Of a stretch of DNA of 33,923 nt, positions 23,499 through 32,246 are shown piece after piece. Origin of the DNA: Bacillus sp. EB600. Lineage in GTDB: Bacteria; Bacillota; Bacilli; Bacillales; Cytobacillaceae. Position 1 is the stretch's first letter, and the number at the start of each line of letters is the position of its first letter. The stretch is taken from assembly GCF_024494385.1 (NCBI RefSeq), contig NZ_JAEVLT010000046.1, forward strand, positions 1 to 33,923, in the 5' to 3' direction. The notes beneath the pieces were generated by a model. It did no database searches. It was not told the DNA's origin and saw nothing but the letters and a program-made list of their open reading frames with translations. A program made the translations under genes and the position numbers.

Positions 23499-24989
23499 AT
23501 GTCAAAGAATTTACAATTTGTTGACACGACATTACGGGATGGAACGCAAAGTTTATGGGCAGCTGAATCACGTCATGGAATGATAGAAGCAGTTGCGGAA
23601 GATCTTGATCAGGCAGGTTTTGCAGTTGTTGAAGTACCGCTAATGCCGATCAATTTCAAGAAAATTATTCGTGAATTAAAAGAAGACCCTTGGGCAATGG
23701 CGAAAATGGTTGCTGAAAAAATGCCTAATGCTAAAAAAGCTTATATGGGATGTCCTACTATTTTTCCGTTTGAACTTCATGTGCCGCCGCTATCTGTTAC
23801 CAAGCTTTTTTATGAGCGTATCGTTGGAATGGGAGCATTAAACCGCGTTCAAACGATGGCGAATATTTACGGTAATCTAGGTTCAGACCATCCATGGTTT
23901 ATGCCGCATATGCGAAAAATAGGGGTGGAAACAGCTCATGGAATATCGTTTAGTATCTCTCCAAGGCATACAGATGAATACTATGCAGAAAAAACAAAGG
24001 AAGTAGCCGCAAATAAGCCGGATGTTATTTATTTAAAAGACCAAGGTGGACTGCTTACAGTTGAAAGACTTCAAACGCTGCTTCCTATCATTATAGAAAA
24101 TTCCAATGGAATCCCTGTTGAATTACATTCACATTGTACGACAGGGTTAGCAGATGCTGTTTATACGGAAGCGATTAAATTAGGAGTTACGACTCTTCAT
24201 ACGGGAATTCCACCATTAGCGGATGGTTCCGGTCAACCATCATTATTCACTACGATTGAGAATACGAAGTATTTAGGATATAGCGCGGATCATCTTGATA
24301 TGGAAAGAATTAAGAGAGTGTCAGAACGATTGATGAATATTGCGAAGCAGGAAAAACTGCCAATCGGAGCTCCTTTAGAATACGACTATTCACAATACGT
24401 TCATCAGGTTCCAGGAGGAGTAATTTCGAATTTAAGACATCAATTGAAAACGCTTAAATTAGAAAATAGAGTCGAGGAAGTACTTGAGGAAGTAGTAAAA
24501 GTAAGGGAAGAGCTTGGATACCCAGTCATGATTACTCCTTATTCTCAATTTATTGTAACCCAATCTGCTATCAATATTGCTACAGGTGAACGCTATAAAG
24601 TGGTCATTGATGAGCTTATTCAATATGCTGCTGGTGTATTTAATGAAGATTCTGGTTACACATGGATGGATGAAAATCTGAAAGATAAATTCTTAAGCAT
24701 GCCACGTGCAAAGGAACTTTCATTAAATAATTATCCAGATGATATGCCGATCCATAAGGTAAAAGAGCAATTTGGCAGTGCGCACATGTCAGATGAAGAG
24801 TTATTAATGCGCTTCATCATGAAAGGAACATCAGATATTGAAGAGATGCGTAAGGCTGGTGCTCCGAGAAAGTATTTTTCAGCTTCAACCCCATTAATGG
24901 AACTTTTAAATAACTTAAGTAAGCAGCCAAGTATCAAACATGTTCAAATACAGGGACATCAAGGCTCACTTGTATTGTCAAACAAATAA
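23499..24989 (+). CDS. Biotin-dependent carboxyltransferase subunit (5S/OadA/PycB-like), divergent
   Basis: This 496-residue protein has an HMGL-like TIM barrel and a PYC/OADA-type C-terminal region, as in transcarboxylase 5S, oxaloacetate decarboxylase alpha and the pyruvate carboxylase CT domain. Metal-site residues are kept: Asp14 in TLRDGTQS, Lys180 in IYLKDQGGLL (the carbamylated lysine), and His210/His212 in ELHSHCTTG. Gln17 and the Thr of TPYSQF are also kept. Substrate-side motifs differ strongly from the pyruvate enzymes: DGTQSLWA for DAHQSLLA, KDQGG for KDMAG, HSHC for HTHD, IPPLADGSGQPS for the SSMSGGTSQP type. It lacks its own biotinyl domain, which is the next gene. GGGGAGG precedes ATG 23499. 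I infer a carboxylase or decarboxylase of an enolisable keto compound other than pyruvate. Confidence 0.82.
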   Translation: MSKNLQFVDTTLRDGTQSLWAAESRHGMIEAVAEDLDQAGFAVVEVPLMPINFKKIIRELKEDPWAMAKMVAEKMPNAKKAYMGCPTIFPFELHVPPLSVTKLFYERIVGMGALNRVQTMANIYGNLGSDHPWFMPHMRKIGVETAHGISFSISPRHTDEYYAEKTKEVAANKPDVIYLKDQGGLLTVERLQTLLPIIIENSNGIPVELHSHCTTGLADAVYTEAIKLGVTTLHTGIPPLADGSGQPSLFTTIENTKYLGYSADHLDMERIKRVSERLMNIAKQEKLPIGAPLEYDYSQYVHQVPGGVISNLRHQLKTLKLENRVEEVLEEVVKVREELGYPVMITPYSQFIVTQSAINIATGERYKVVIDELIQYAAGVFNEDSGYTWMDENLKDKFLSMPRAKELSLNNYPDDMPIHKVKEQFGSAHMSDEELLMRFIMKGTSDIEEMRKAGAPRKYFSASTPLMELLNNLSKQPSIKHVQIQGHQGSLVLSNK

Positions 24990-25037
24990 GAGTAATAAAT
25001 AAATAGTTTTATCTAACCATATTAGGAGGAATTTAAA

Positions 25038-25601
25038 ATGACTAAGAATTTATTGGGAACGGATGTTGAAAGCATTACGAATCTTATCGAAAAATTAGAG
25101 GAATCTTCTTTTAATTATTTAAAGTTGGAAAATCAAGACCTTAAAATTGTGATTAGTAAAGAAGCGATTGCAGAAAGCAATGAAGGAAGCGTAAACAAAG
25201 AACAAGCAGCTCCAGTAAACAATGTTGTACCTTTTGTGAATGCAAATCTTGGATTAAGTGAGGTCGCAGCTGCAGTAGAATTACCGGTTGCGGAAAAAGC
25301 GGCACCAGCTCCAGTTCCTGCACCAAGCCAACCTGTTAAAGTTGTAGAAGAACAGTCAAATATTGTGCAAATCAAAGCGACAACCGCCGGTATCTTCTAT
25401 GCAAGACCAGAGCCAGGCGCTGAACCTTATGTAAAAGTAGGAGATCAAGTAGAAAAGGATTCTACAGTTTGTTTAATTGAAATCATGAAGGTTTACAGTG
25501 CGATTTCTGCAGGTCTTGAAGGTGAAATTACTGAAATTCACGTTCAAGATGCTGAATTTGTGGATTATGGAACTCCTTTATTCTCGGTTAAAGCAAAATA
25601 A
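25038..25601 (+). CDS. Biotin carboxyl carrier protein (AccB-like)
   Basis: This is a 187-residue carrier. The N-terminal helix region (1-45) resembles AccB (ITNLIEKLEESSFNYLKLE), then comes an Ala/Pro-rich linker (about 86-100), then the biotinyl domain (110-187). The biotin attachment site is Lys151 in IEIMKVYSAI; the usual AMKM is IMKV here. The thumb-type segment ARPEPGAEPYVKVGDQV is as in acetyl-CoA carboxylase carriers. TAGGAGGAA precedes ATG 25038. It lies between the carboxyltransferase and the biotin carboxylase genes, so the three form one complex. It is an island-specific copy, not evidently the housekeeping AccB. Confidence 0.9.
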   Translation: MTKNLLGTDVESITNLIEKLEESSFNYLKLENQDLKIVISKEAIAESNEGSVNKEQAAPVNNVVPFVNANLGLSEVAAAVELPVAEKAAPAPVPAPSQPVKVVEEQSNIVQIKATTAGIFYARPEPGAEPYVKVGDQVEKDSTVCLIEIMKVYSAISAGLEGEITEIHVQDAEFVDYGTPLFSVKAK

Positions 25602-25610
25602 TGTGAATTT

Positions 25611-25645
25611 CTTATTAGTGGAGGGCTTTAGGCCCCCACTAGTAA
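25611..25645 (+). other. Intercistronic hairpin between carrier and biotin carboxylase genes
   Basis: CTTATTAGTGGAGGGC pairs with GCCCCCACTAGTAAG around a TTTAG loop, with a few imperfect pairs. No T run follows, so it is more likely a processing or stability element, or a partial attenuator that lowers biotin carboxylase relative to the carrier, than a terminator. Confidence 0.4.
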
Positions 25646-25694
25646 GTTCGGTAGAAACGTTAAATACATTTACTTATACCAAGGAGGCTATTAG

Positions 25695-27038
25695 ATGAAA
25701 ATTTTAAGGATCTTCATTATTAATCGTGGTGAAATTGCAACTCGGATTATTCGGACATGTCGGGTTTTAGGGATTGAAACAGTTCTTGCTGTTTCCGAAG
25801 CAGATCAAAATAGTTTACCAGCTAGATTAGCGGATCGAACAGTTTGTATCGGACCACCAAATGCTGCAAATAGTTATCTAAATATTCCGATTATTATGCA
25901 GACCGCCTTGTCAGTTGGGGCAAACGCGATTCATCCAGGTTACGGTTTTTTAGCAGAAGTACCTGAATTGGCTGAAGCTTGTGCGGAAAATGACATCATT
26001 TATGTTGGACCAAAGCCCGATCATATTAAGAGAATGGGAAATAAGCTTATTGCTAGAAGGATCGCACAAGAATGTGGTGTTCCCGTTCTTCCTGGTTCAG
26101 AAAAAGTAGCAACTTATGAAGAAGCAGCCGAAATAGCCGATCAAATTGGATTGCCGATCATGTTGAAAGCCGCAGCTGGAGGCGGAGGCCGCGGAATGAA
26201 GATCATTACGGACCGTGCAAACGTTAAAACGATGTTTGAATCCGCATCTGCAGAAGCGAAATCAGCATTTGGAGATGGAACGATGTATGTAGAAAAATAT
26301 ATTGCTAATGCCCGCCATATTGAGGTTCAAGTACTTGGTGATAAGTATGGAAATGCGATTCACCTAGGTGAGCGTGACTGTTCTACGCAACGCCGCCACC
26401 AAAAATTAGTAGAAGAAGCTATGGCACCGCGAATTTCAGAAGAGTTACGTGAGGAGATCAGAAGTGCGGCTGTAAAACTAGCAGACAATATTTCGTACGA
26501 AAATGCCGGTACAGTAGAATTTATTTTCGACGAAGATGAACAAAAGTTTTATTTCCTTGAAATGAATACTCGTATCCAAGTTGAACATCCTGTGACTGAA
26601 ACTATTACAGGTGTGGACTTAATACAAGAACAAATTAATGTAGCAAATGGTGAAAAACTTCGGTTTGCCCAATCAGATGTAAAGTTCTCTGGCCATGCAA
26701 TTGAATGCCGGATTAACGCAGAAGTACCTGAGGAAGGATTCCGCCCATCTCCAGGATTGATTACGAAATGGGAAATCCCACAAGGGCCAGGAGTGCGGGT
26801 AGATTCTCATTGTTACCAAGGATATACCGTACCTGTATTCTATGATTCAATGATTGCGAAAGTGATTGTTCATGGAGAGACCCGCGAACATGCTATTAAG
26901 CGAATGCTAGTAGCTTTAGATGAGTTTAATGTAGAAGGAATTAAAACTACTATTCCATTTTTGAAAGAAATTTTAAAGGATAAAGACTTTGTAAGTGGTC
27001 ATGTTCATACACGTTTGTTGGAAAAAATGATGGCTTAA
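25695..27038 (+). CDS. Biotin carboxylase (AccC-like)
   Basis: This is the ATP-grasp biotin carboxylase of 447 residues that carboxylates the carrier biotin with bicarbonate. Motifs run from FIINRGEIATRIIRTCRVLGI, NAIHPGYGFLAE and AAAGGGGRGMK (ATP loop near 160-170) to GERDCSTQRRHQKLVEEAMAP, FYFLEMNTRIQVEHPVTE (metal and catalytic residues near 285-300) and PVFYDSMIAKVIVHG. AAGGAGG lies 8 bases before ATG 25695. The length equals that of stand-alone AccC. It is the third gene of the biotin-dependent complex. The usual IANRGEIA reads IINRGEIA, a mild change. Thiolase follows after a 91-base gap. Confidence 0.93.
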   Translation: MKILRIFIINRGEIATRIIRTCRVLGIETVLAVSEADQNSLPARLADRTVCIGPPNAANSYLNIPIIMQTALSVGANAIHPGYGFLAEVPELAEACAENDIIYVGPKPDHIKRMGNKLIARRIAQECGVPVLPGSEKVATYEEAAEIADQIGLPIMLKAAAGGGGRGMKIITDRANVKTMFESASAEAKSAFGDGTMYVEKYIANARHIEVQVLGDKYGNAIHLGERDCSTQRRHQKLVEEAMAPRISEELREEIRSAAVKLADNISYENAGTVEFIFDEDEQKFYFLEMNTRIQVEHPVTETITGVDLIQEQINVANGEKLRFAQSDVKFSGHAIECRINAEVPEEGFRPSPGLITKWEIPQGPGVRVDSHCYQGYTVPVFYDSMIAKVIVHGETREHAIKRMLVALDEFNVEGIKTTIPFLKEILKDKDFVSGHVHTRLLEKMMA

Positions 27039-27129
27039 AATAATTGTAAAACAAGAGTCGGAAAGAGGATTAGCGGATAAATAATTATCTGAATTTGCAG
27101 AAAATAATTCAAAGAAAAAGGTGTTATAT

Positions 27130-28350
27130 ATGAGTAAAGTAGTTATCACAAGTGGAGCCAGAACAGCAGTAGGAGCTTTTCTCGGCGGTTTAAAAACCAT
27201 ACCAGTTGAGGAATTGGCATCAATCGCCATTAAAGAAGCATTAAAACGGTCTAATAATCTTGATCCAAAACTAGTGGATGATGTGGTGTTGGGTCATGTT
27301 GAATCATCTGGTGATGCCCCAAACTTAGGTAGAAATGCAGCATTACTTGCCGGATTAGATCATGTACCAGGTTATACCGTTAATCGTATTTGCGGTTCAG
27401 GTCTTCAATCCATCGTCAATGCAACGCAGGATATTTTATGTGGAAACTCAGAAATCGTAGTAGCTGGTGGGGCGGAAAGTTTATCAAGAGCCCCGTACTA
27501 CCTGCCGTTAGAAGTTCGTTACGATGGTTTTAAAATGGGGAACCAAGAATTAAGGGACGCGAATACGAAATATCATCATAATTCTCAACCATATCCACAA
27601 TTCCCGATTATGCACATGGGAAATACAGCAGAAAATGTTGTCAAAAGATATGAGATTTCAAGAGAAGATCAGGATTTATTTGCATACAACAGCCAAATGA
27701 GAGCGAAAGCAGCGATCGAAAATGAAAGATTTGCAAAAGAAATCGTTCCAGTAGAAATAAAAGGCAGAAAAGGTGCTGTTACGATTGTTGATCAGGATGA
27801 ACATCCAAAACCACATACGACGTTAGCAGCACTGGCGAAATTAAGACCTGCATTTGAAAAAGGCGGATCCGTAACAGCAGGGAACGCATCCGGATTAAAT
27901 GATGGCGGCGCAGCCGTTGTTGTAATGAAAGAGGAAAGGGCACAAGAACTGGGACTTACTCCTCTGGCAGAGATTGTTGATTTTGCGGTTGCCGGACTTG
28001 ATCCATCTGTCATGGGACTTGGACCCGTATTTGCGATTCGAAAACTTCTTGAGAAAACAGGAATGGCAAAAGAAGATATCGATTTATATGAAATTAACGA
28101 AGCGTTCGCAGGTCAAATGCTCGGCTGTATGAAAGAATTAGATATGTATTTAGGGAGCCCATTATATGATCGAATCAATGTAAACGGCGGAGCCGTAGCA
28201 CTTGGTCATCCACTAGGAATGAGCGGAACAAGAATTACGATTTCCTTAATGTATGAACTGAGCGAAAGAAATGCTAAATACGGTATTGCCAGCGCATGTA
28301 TCGGTGGCGGTATGGGAATTGCTTTATTAATTAAAAATCCAAATGCTTAA
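27130..28350 (+). CDS. Thiolase (acetyl-CoA acetyltransferase type)
   Basis: This is a 406-residue thiolase that would split acetoacetyl-CoA, or another 3-oxoacyl-CoA, with CoA. Cys88 in NRICGSGLQS is the nucleophile; GHPLGMSGTR carries the catalytic His, and SACIGGGMGIALL the second Cys. NEAFAGQMLG is the fourth signature. I chose ATG 27130 because AAAGGTG at 27115-27121 lies 8 bases upstream; an in-frame GTG at 27121 is part of that site. It is slightly longer than the usual 390-394 residues, through the segment DANTKYHHNSQPYPQF. It lies between the biotin-dependent carboxylase and the CoA-transferase and fits acetoacetate breakdown. Confidence 0.92.
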   Translation: MSKVVITSGARTAVGAFLGGLKTIPVEELASIAIKEALKRSNNLDPKLVDDVVLGHVESSGDAPNLGRNAALLAGLDHVPGYTVNRICGSGLQSIVNATQDILCGNSEIVVAGGAESLSRAPYYLPLEVRYDGFKMGNQELRDANTKYHHNSQPYPQFPIMHMGNTAENVVKRYEISREDQDLFAYNSQMRAKAAIENERFAKEIVPVEIKGRKGAVTIVDQDEHPKPHTTLAALAKLRPAFEKGGSVTAGNASGLNDGGAAVVVMKEERAQELGLTPLAEIVDFAVAGLDPSVMGLGPVFAIRKLLEKTGMAKEDIDLYEINEAFAGQMLGCMKELDMYLGSPLYDRINVNGGAVALGHPLGMSGTRITISLMYELSERNAKYGIASACIGGGMGIALLIKNPNA

Positions 28351-28420
28351 CTATTGTTATGATTTGGCTCTTTTCTAAAAGATTGTTGTTTTAAATAGGT
28401 TTTATGAAAGTTAACATTGA

Positions 28421-28553
28421 TAGTTGATTGGAGCGGAAGGTGCGAGACTCCTGCGGGAGTAGCGGCACAGATGAGACTCCACAGGAGCAGAGCGCCGAGT
28501 AGGTTCAGCGCCCGCCCCGCGGAAAGCGAGCATCCTGGAGCGGATATCAACTA
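28421..28553. repeat. Bacillaceae-type 130-bp intergenic repeat
   Basis: This GC-rich block (GGAGCGGAAGGTGCGAGACT, CTGCGGGAG, CCCCGCGGAAAGCGAGC) stands in AT-rich surroundings and is bounded by the inverted repeat TAGTTGAT/ATCAACTA (28421-28428 with 28546-28553). I recognise it as a repeat dispersed between genes of many Bacillus-related genomes. It encodes no plausible protein and can fold extensively. It sits between thiolase and CoA-transferase, so it may split the operon or be a mobile non-autonomous unit. The family name is not known to me. Confidence 0.75.
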
Positions 28554-28691
28554 CTTTCTCTTTTTGGAAAATAGAAATAAAGTTTTCGAAAACAGCCTTT
28601 GATTTCTTGCTAAGTGTAAGACTTAAGCACGAATTTTCTTATAAACATGATTGATTTGAATAGATAGATTAGATAAAGGGAGATGAAGATA

Positions 28692-30284
28692 ATGAGTAAA
28701 ATTATCTCAGTAGAAGAAGCAGCGAAACTAATAAAAGATAATGACTTCGTCGCGACAACTGGTACTTCAGGATTAGCCGGTTTACCTGAAGAATTGCTTG
28801 TCAGCATAGGAGAAAGATATAAAAAAGAACAAAGCCCGAAAAATATCACTTTTATGAATGGTTCTGGAATCGGAATTAACACTGAAGGCAGAGGAATGGA
28901 TCATATTGCGCAGGAAGGCTTGATCAAACGTGTAATCTCTGGTCATGCAGGTTTCTCCCACCGTATGTCAAGACTGATCGTAGAGGATAAAATAGAAGGA
29001 TACTTTTTTCCGCAAGGGGTCATCACTCAGCTTTGGCGCTCAATAGCAGGCAAAAAGCCAGGAGTGATCACAAAGGTTGGTTTAAATACATTGATGGATC
29101 CGAGAGTGCAAGGTGGAAAAATTAACACGGTGACAAAGGAAGATTTGATCAATGTCGTTGAATTAAATGGGGAAGAATGGCTTCACTATAAGAATCTCCC
29201 TGTCAATGTTGCAATTATCCGCGGGACGACAGCAGACGTAAATGGAAATATTACAACCGAACATGAAGTAGCAAACTTTGAAATTTTATCGCTTGCAACG
29301 GCTGTTCGGAATAGTGGCGGGATTGTCATAGCACAAGTTGAAAAGATTGCTGAAGCAGGGTCTCTTAAACCAAAAGAGGTTAGAGTGCCTGGTGTCATGG
29401 TAGACTATGTTGTCGTATCACAAAATCCGGAATACCACTATCAAACAATGGAAAGATACTATGATCCGGCCCTTTCCGGAGAGTTAAGAGTGCCTCTTGC
29501 CTCCATAAAACCAGCTAAGTTAGATGCGAAAAAAGTCATTTCAAGACGTGCAGCAATGGAATTATCCCCGAGCTCTGTCGTTAATTTAGGTGTCGGTATG
29601 CCTTCGTTAGTTTCAAGTGTTGCCACGGAAGAAGGCGTTGCAGATGAAATGACATTAACGGTAGAATTTGGTCTATTCGGAGGATCTCCTGCCCCAGGTA
29701 TGGATTTTGGCGCTTCTTATAATGCGGATGCCATTATTAATCACGATAACATGTTCGATTTTTATGATGGCGGCGGGCTTGATGTTACATTCTTAGGACT
29801 GGCTCAGCTTGATCAGCATGGAAACGTCAATGTCAGCAAATTCGGTCCAAGAATTATGGGACCGGGAGGATTTATTAATATTAGCCAGTCTTCCAAAAAA
29901 GTCGTGTTCATGGGTCAGTTTACTGTAGGGTCAAAAGAAAAATTTGAAAATGGTCAAATTGTGATCGAAAACCATGGAAAAGGGAAGAAAATTGTCGATC
30001 ATGTAGAACAGATTACATTCAGCGGTGAATATGCATCGAAAGCAGGCATTCCAGTTTTATACATCACAGAAAGAGCTGTCTTTGATGTTGTAGACGGAAA
30101 GTTGAGAATAATTGAAATTGCCCCAAGCTTGGATTTGGAAAAGGATATTATTGACTGGATGGAATTCAGACCATTAATTTCTGAAAACTTGAAAACAATG
30201 GATCCTTCTATATTCCAAGAGCAATGGGGAAATTTAAAAAGCATCATTGAAGAGAAGAAAAATTTTACTCTTGCATATAACTAA
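28692..30284 (+). CDS. Acyl-CoA:acetate/3-ketoacid CoA-transferase, fused alpha-beta (YdiF-like)
   Basis: This is a family I CoA-transferase with both halves in one chain of 530 residues, as in YdiF. It would move CoA from an acyl-CoA to acetoacetate or another keto acid. The N-terminal half carries TTGTSGLAGLPEELLV and FPQGVITQLWR. The catalytic glutamate is expected at Glu325 in TVEFGLFGGSPAPG, with NLGVGMPSLVS before it. The start is ATG 28692 with AAAGGGAG 9 bases upstream; ATG 28683 overlaps this site. With the upstream thiolase it completes conversion of acetoacetate to acetyl-CoA. It could also activate the beta-keto acid made by the Apc-like enzyme. Confidence 0.9.
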   Translation: MSKIISVEEAAKLIKDNDFVATTGTSGLAGLPEELLVSIGERYKKEQSPKNITFMNGSGIGINTEGRGMDHIAQEGLIKRVISGHAGFSHRMSRLIVEDKIEGYFFPQGVITQLWRSIAGKKPGVITKVGLNTLMDPRVQGGKINTVTKEDLINVVELNGEEWLHYKNLPVNVAIIRGTTADVNGNITTEHEVANFEILSLATAVRNSGGIVIAQVEKIAEAGSLKPKEVRVPGVMVDYVVVSQNPEYHYQTMERYYDPALSGELRVPLASIKPAKLDAKKVISRRAAMELSPSSVVNLGVGMPSLVSSVATEEGVADEMTLTVEFGLFGGSPAPGMDFGASYNADAIINHDNMFDFYDGGGLDVTFLGLAQLDQHGNVNVSKFGPRIMGPGGFINISQSSKKVVFMGQFTVGSKEKFENGQIVIENHGKGKKIVDHVEQITFSGEYASKAGIPVLYITERAVFDVVDGKLRIIEIAPSLDLEKDIIDWMEFRPLISENLKTMDPSIFQEQWGNLKSIIEEKKNFTLAYN

Positions 30285-30323
30285 AAAAATGCTTCTCTAG
30301 TAAATAAAGAAGGTGAATGAAAA

Positions 30324-30455
30324 ATGACAAAACGAAAAAAGCTTTCGTTTGCGGAGCTTGTTAAGGAAAATAAACTTCAATTGTTACGTGATCATGCAGC
30401 AATTGAAAAAATCGAAGAAAGATTAGAAAAAAAACATTTAAGTAAAGCACAATAG
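30324..30455 (+). CDS. FbpB-like small basic protein (43 aa)
   Basis: This is a 43-residue basic protein with SFAELVKENK near the start and IEKIEERLEKKH near the end. The layout matches the Fur-regulated basic protein B family, whose B. subtilis member is linked to the iron-sparing response with the small RNA FsrA. AAGGTGA lies 6 bases before ATG 30324. It starts 40 bases after the CoA-transferase stop with no terminator between, so it may ride on that transcript; I see no Fur box in the gap. Its place in a catabolic operon is unusual. The family assignment is by pattern recognition over a very short sequence. Confidence 0.65.
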   Translation: MTKRKKLSFAELVKENKLQLLRDHAAIEKIEERLEKKHLSKAQ

Positions 30456-30547
30456 TATGTAGCATTCTTTCCTATTTATGAAATCTCTTTCATAGGAGAT
30501 ACTTAAATAGTAGATTCAGAGAGTTATTTACAGTGGTACAAGTGGTT

Positions 30548-30611
30548 AATTAGGAAAGGGCTTTGTTCAAAGGTATAAACAAGCCATTGAGCAAAAGACT
30601 CTTTCCTAATT
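30548..30611 (+). terminator. Long hairpin, probable operon terminator
   Basis: A perfect 11-bp stem AATTAGGAAAG/CTTTCCTAATT (30548-30558 with 30601-30611), extended inward with bulges (GGGCTTTG against CAAAAGACT), ends in TTATT. The T run is poor. It lies between the small basic protein and the MFS gene. Confidence 0.45.
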
Positions 30612-30695
30612 TATTGATTGATAAATAATTACTAATAATATGAATTATTAAAATAATGTTATTTAAGATGGAATACGACTGGAGGATGAAAAGTT

Positions 30696-32003
30696 ATGAA
30701 CGAAGAAATAAATTCCTTGGAGCAAATAACCGTAAAAAAAATAATGAAACGAATTGTCCCCTTTGTGTTACTTTTATACATTATTGCATTTTTAGACAGG
30801 GTCAACATGGGGTATGCTGCACTTGAAATGAATAAGGAATTGGCATTGTCAGCTGAAGTATTTGGGCTGCTTTCTGGTATTTTCTTTATTGGGTACTTCT
30901 TATTTGAAGTTCCAAGTAACATCCTGATGGAACGTTTTGGAGCAAAAATCTGGATTACAAGAATAATGGTTACTTGGGGAATCGTTGTTGTTTTAACTGG
31001 TTTCGTACAATCCGCGACTCATTTATATATTGTTCGTTTTTTACTGGGTGTCGCTGAAGCCGGGTTTTTTCCAGGAATCATTCTTTATCTTACGTACTGG
31101 TTTAGATCAAAAGAAAGAGGGCGTGCTTATTCCCTATTCCTGATTTCAATGCCTCTTGCAGGACTGATCGGAGCTCCGGTGTCTACGTGGATTCTCGACA
31201 ATATCAGCTGGTTTTCCTTTTCTGGATGGAGATGGATGTTCATTTCGGAAGGATTGTTAACCATTATTTTAGGAGTTATTTGTTTTTATTATTTAACCAA
31301 CCGTCCTCGTGATGCGAAATGGCTGACAGGTGAAGAGAAGGAATGGATCGAGCAAGAATTAGAAAATGAAAGAGCAATGAATAAAGAGGAAAAAGCCCCT
31401 AAAATGGCCGTGTTGAAAAACGGTAAATTGTGGTCATTTGCCTTTACTTACTTTGGAGTCTACACAGGGGTTTACGCTTTATCGTTTTGGCTTCCAACGA
31501 TTATTCATAATTTTTCAGGACAGCTATCGAATACGACAATTGGGTATATCGCCATGATACCCTCCCTGGCTGCCATTATTTCCATGGTTATTTGGGGGAG
31601 ATATTCGGATCGGAAATTGGAAAAGAAAATGTATGTCATTCTCCCAATGATTTTGGCGGCAGTCGGATTTGCCGGTACTGCATTTGTCAAAAGTCCTATT
31701 CTTGCCGTCGTTTTAATTACATTTGCTTCAATGGGATTGTACAGTTTTACAGGTCCATTTTTTGCGATGTTATCATTGTCATTAAGTGAAAAACAAGCAG
31801 CTGTGGGAATTGCTGCTGTTAATACACTGGCAAGTCTGGGCGGCTTTTTGGGGCCAATAATTTTAGGATCTTTTAATTTTATGAGTGGAATGATCTTTAT
31901 AGGAGTGCTTTTAATTGCTTCGTTCCTTCCACTTTTAATGATAAAAAGAAACGAAGTCCAATTAAAGGACCTGGCAGATTCATCTTTGGAAAAGGTAACA
32001 TGA
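30696..32003 (+). CDS. MFS transporter, anion:cation symporter (ACS) type
   Basis: This is a 435-residue major facilitator with 12 predicted membrane segments in two halves and a charged central loop (about 205-240, EEKEWIEQELENERAMNKEEK). The first half has YIIAFLDRVNMGYA, FEVPSNILMERFGAKIWITRIMVTWG and FLLGVAEAGFFPGIILYLTYWF, signatures of the ACS/phthalate-permease branch that imports organic and aromatic acids with protons or sodium. GGAGG lies about 11 bases before ATG 30696. It probably imports the carboxylate substrate, or an acid related to it, for the island. The substrate cannot be read from sequence. Confidence 0.9.
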   Translation: MNEEINSLEQITVKKIMKRIVPFVLLLYIIAFLDRVNMGYAALEMNKELALSAEVFGLLSGIFFIGYFLFEVPSNILMERFGAKIWITRIMVTWGIVVVLTGFVQSATHLYIVRFLLGVAEAGFFPGIILYLTYWFRSKERGRAYSLFLISMPLAGLIGAPVSTWILDNISWFSFSGWRWMFISEGLLTIILGVICFYYLTNRPRDAKWLTGEEKEWIEQELENERAMNKEEKAPKMAVLKNGKLWSFAFTYFGVYTGVYALSFWLPTIIHNFSGQLSNTTIGYIAMIPSLAAIISMVIWGRYSDRKLEKKMYVILPMILAAVGFAGTAFVKSPILAVVLITFASMGLYSFTGPFFAMLSLSLSEKQAAVGIAAVNTLASLGGFLGPIILGSFNFMSGMIFIGVLLIASFLPLLMIKRNEVQLKDLADSSLEKVT

Positions 32004-32083
32004 AAATAGAGGAATGGATCTATAATGACTTGTAAGTAAAATTAATTTTGGAGTATAACTTGAAGAATTGAAGGTTACTAAAT

Positions 32084-32123
32084 AAAAAGACTGTAAAGCT
32101 TTACTGAACTTTGCCGTCTTTTT
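32084..32123 (+). terminator. Intrinsic terminator after the ACS-type transporter
   Basis: AAAAAGACTGTAAAG pairs with CTTTGCCGTCTTTTT around a 10-base loop, with mismatches in the middle, and ends in a T run. Confidence 0.75.
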
Positions 32124-32246
32124 CATTCAAATTCTAACCAGATAAAAATCCGGTAGTATTGGAATCAGATTGTGCCAGGGATTCTCTAGTTTCATTGTTT
32201 ATTAAACAATTTCCATAACTAAATGATAGAAAGAAAGAGGAATTTT

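Noticed and set aside
23499..24989. Plain pyruvate carboxylase subunit B or oxaloacetate decarboxylase alpha
   Set aside because: Substrate-side motifs differ too much, no sodium-pump subunits (OadB/OadG) are present, and no biotinyl domain is fused.
28683..28691. Upstream ATG 28683 as CoA-transferase start
   Set aside because: It overlaps the ribosome site GGGAG; ATG 28692 has correct spacing and starts with the family-like MSKIISVEEA.
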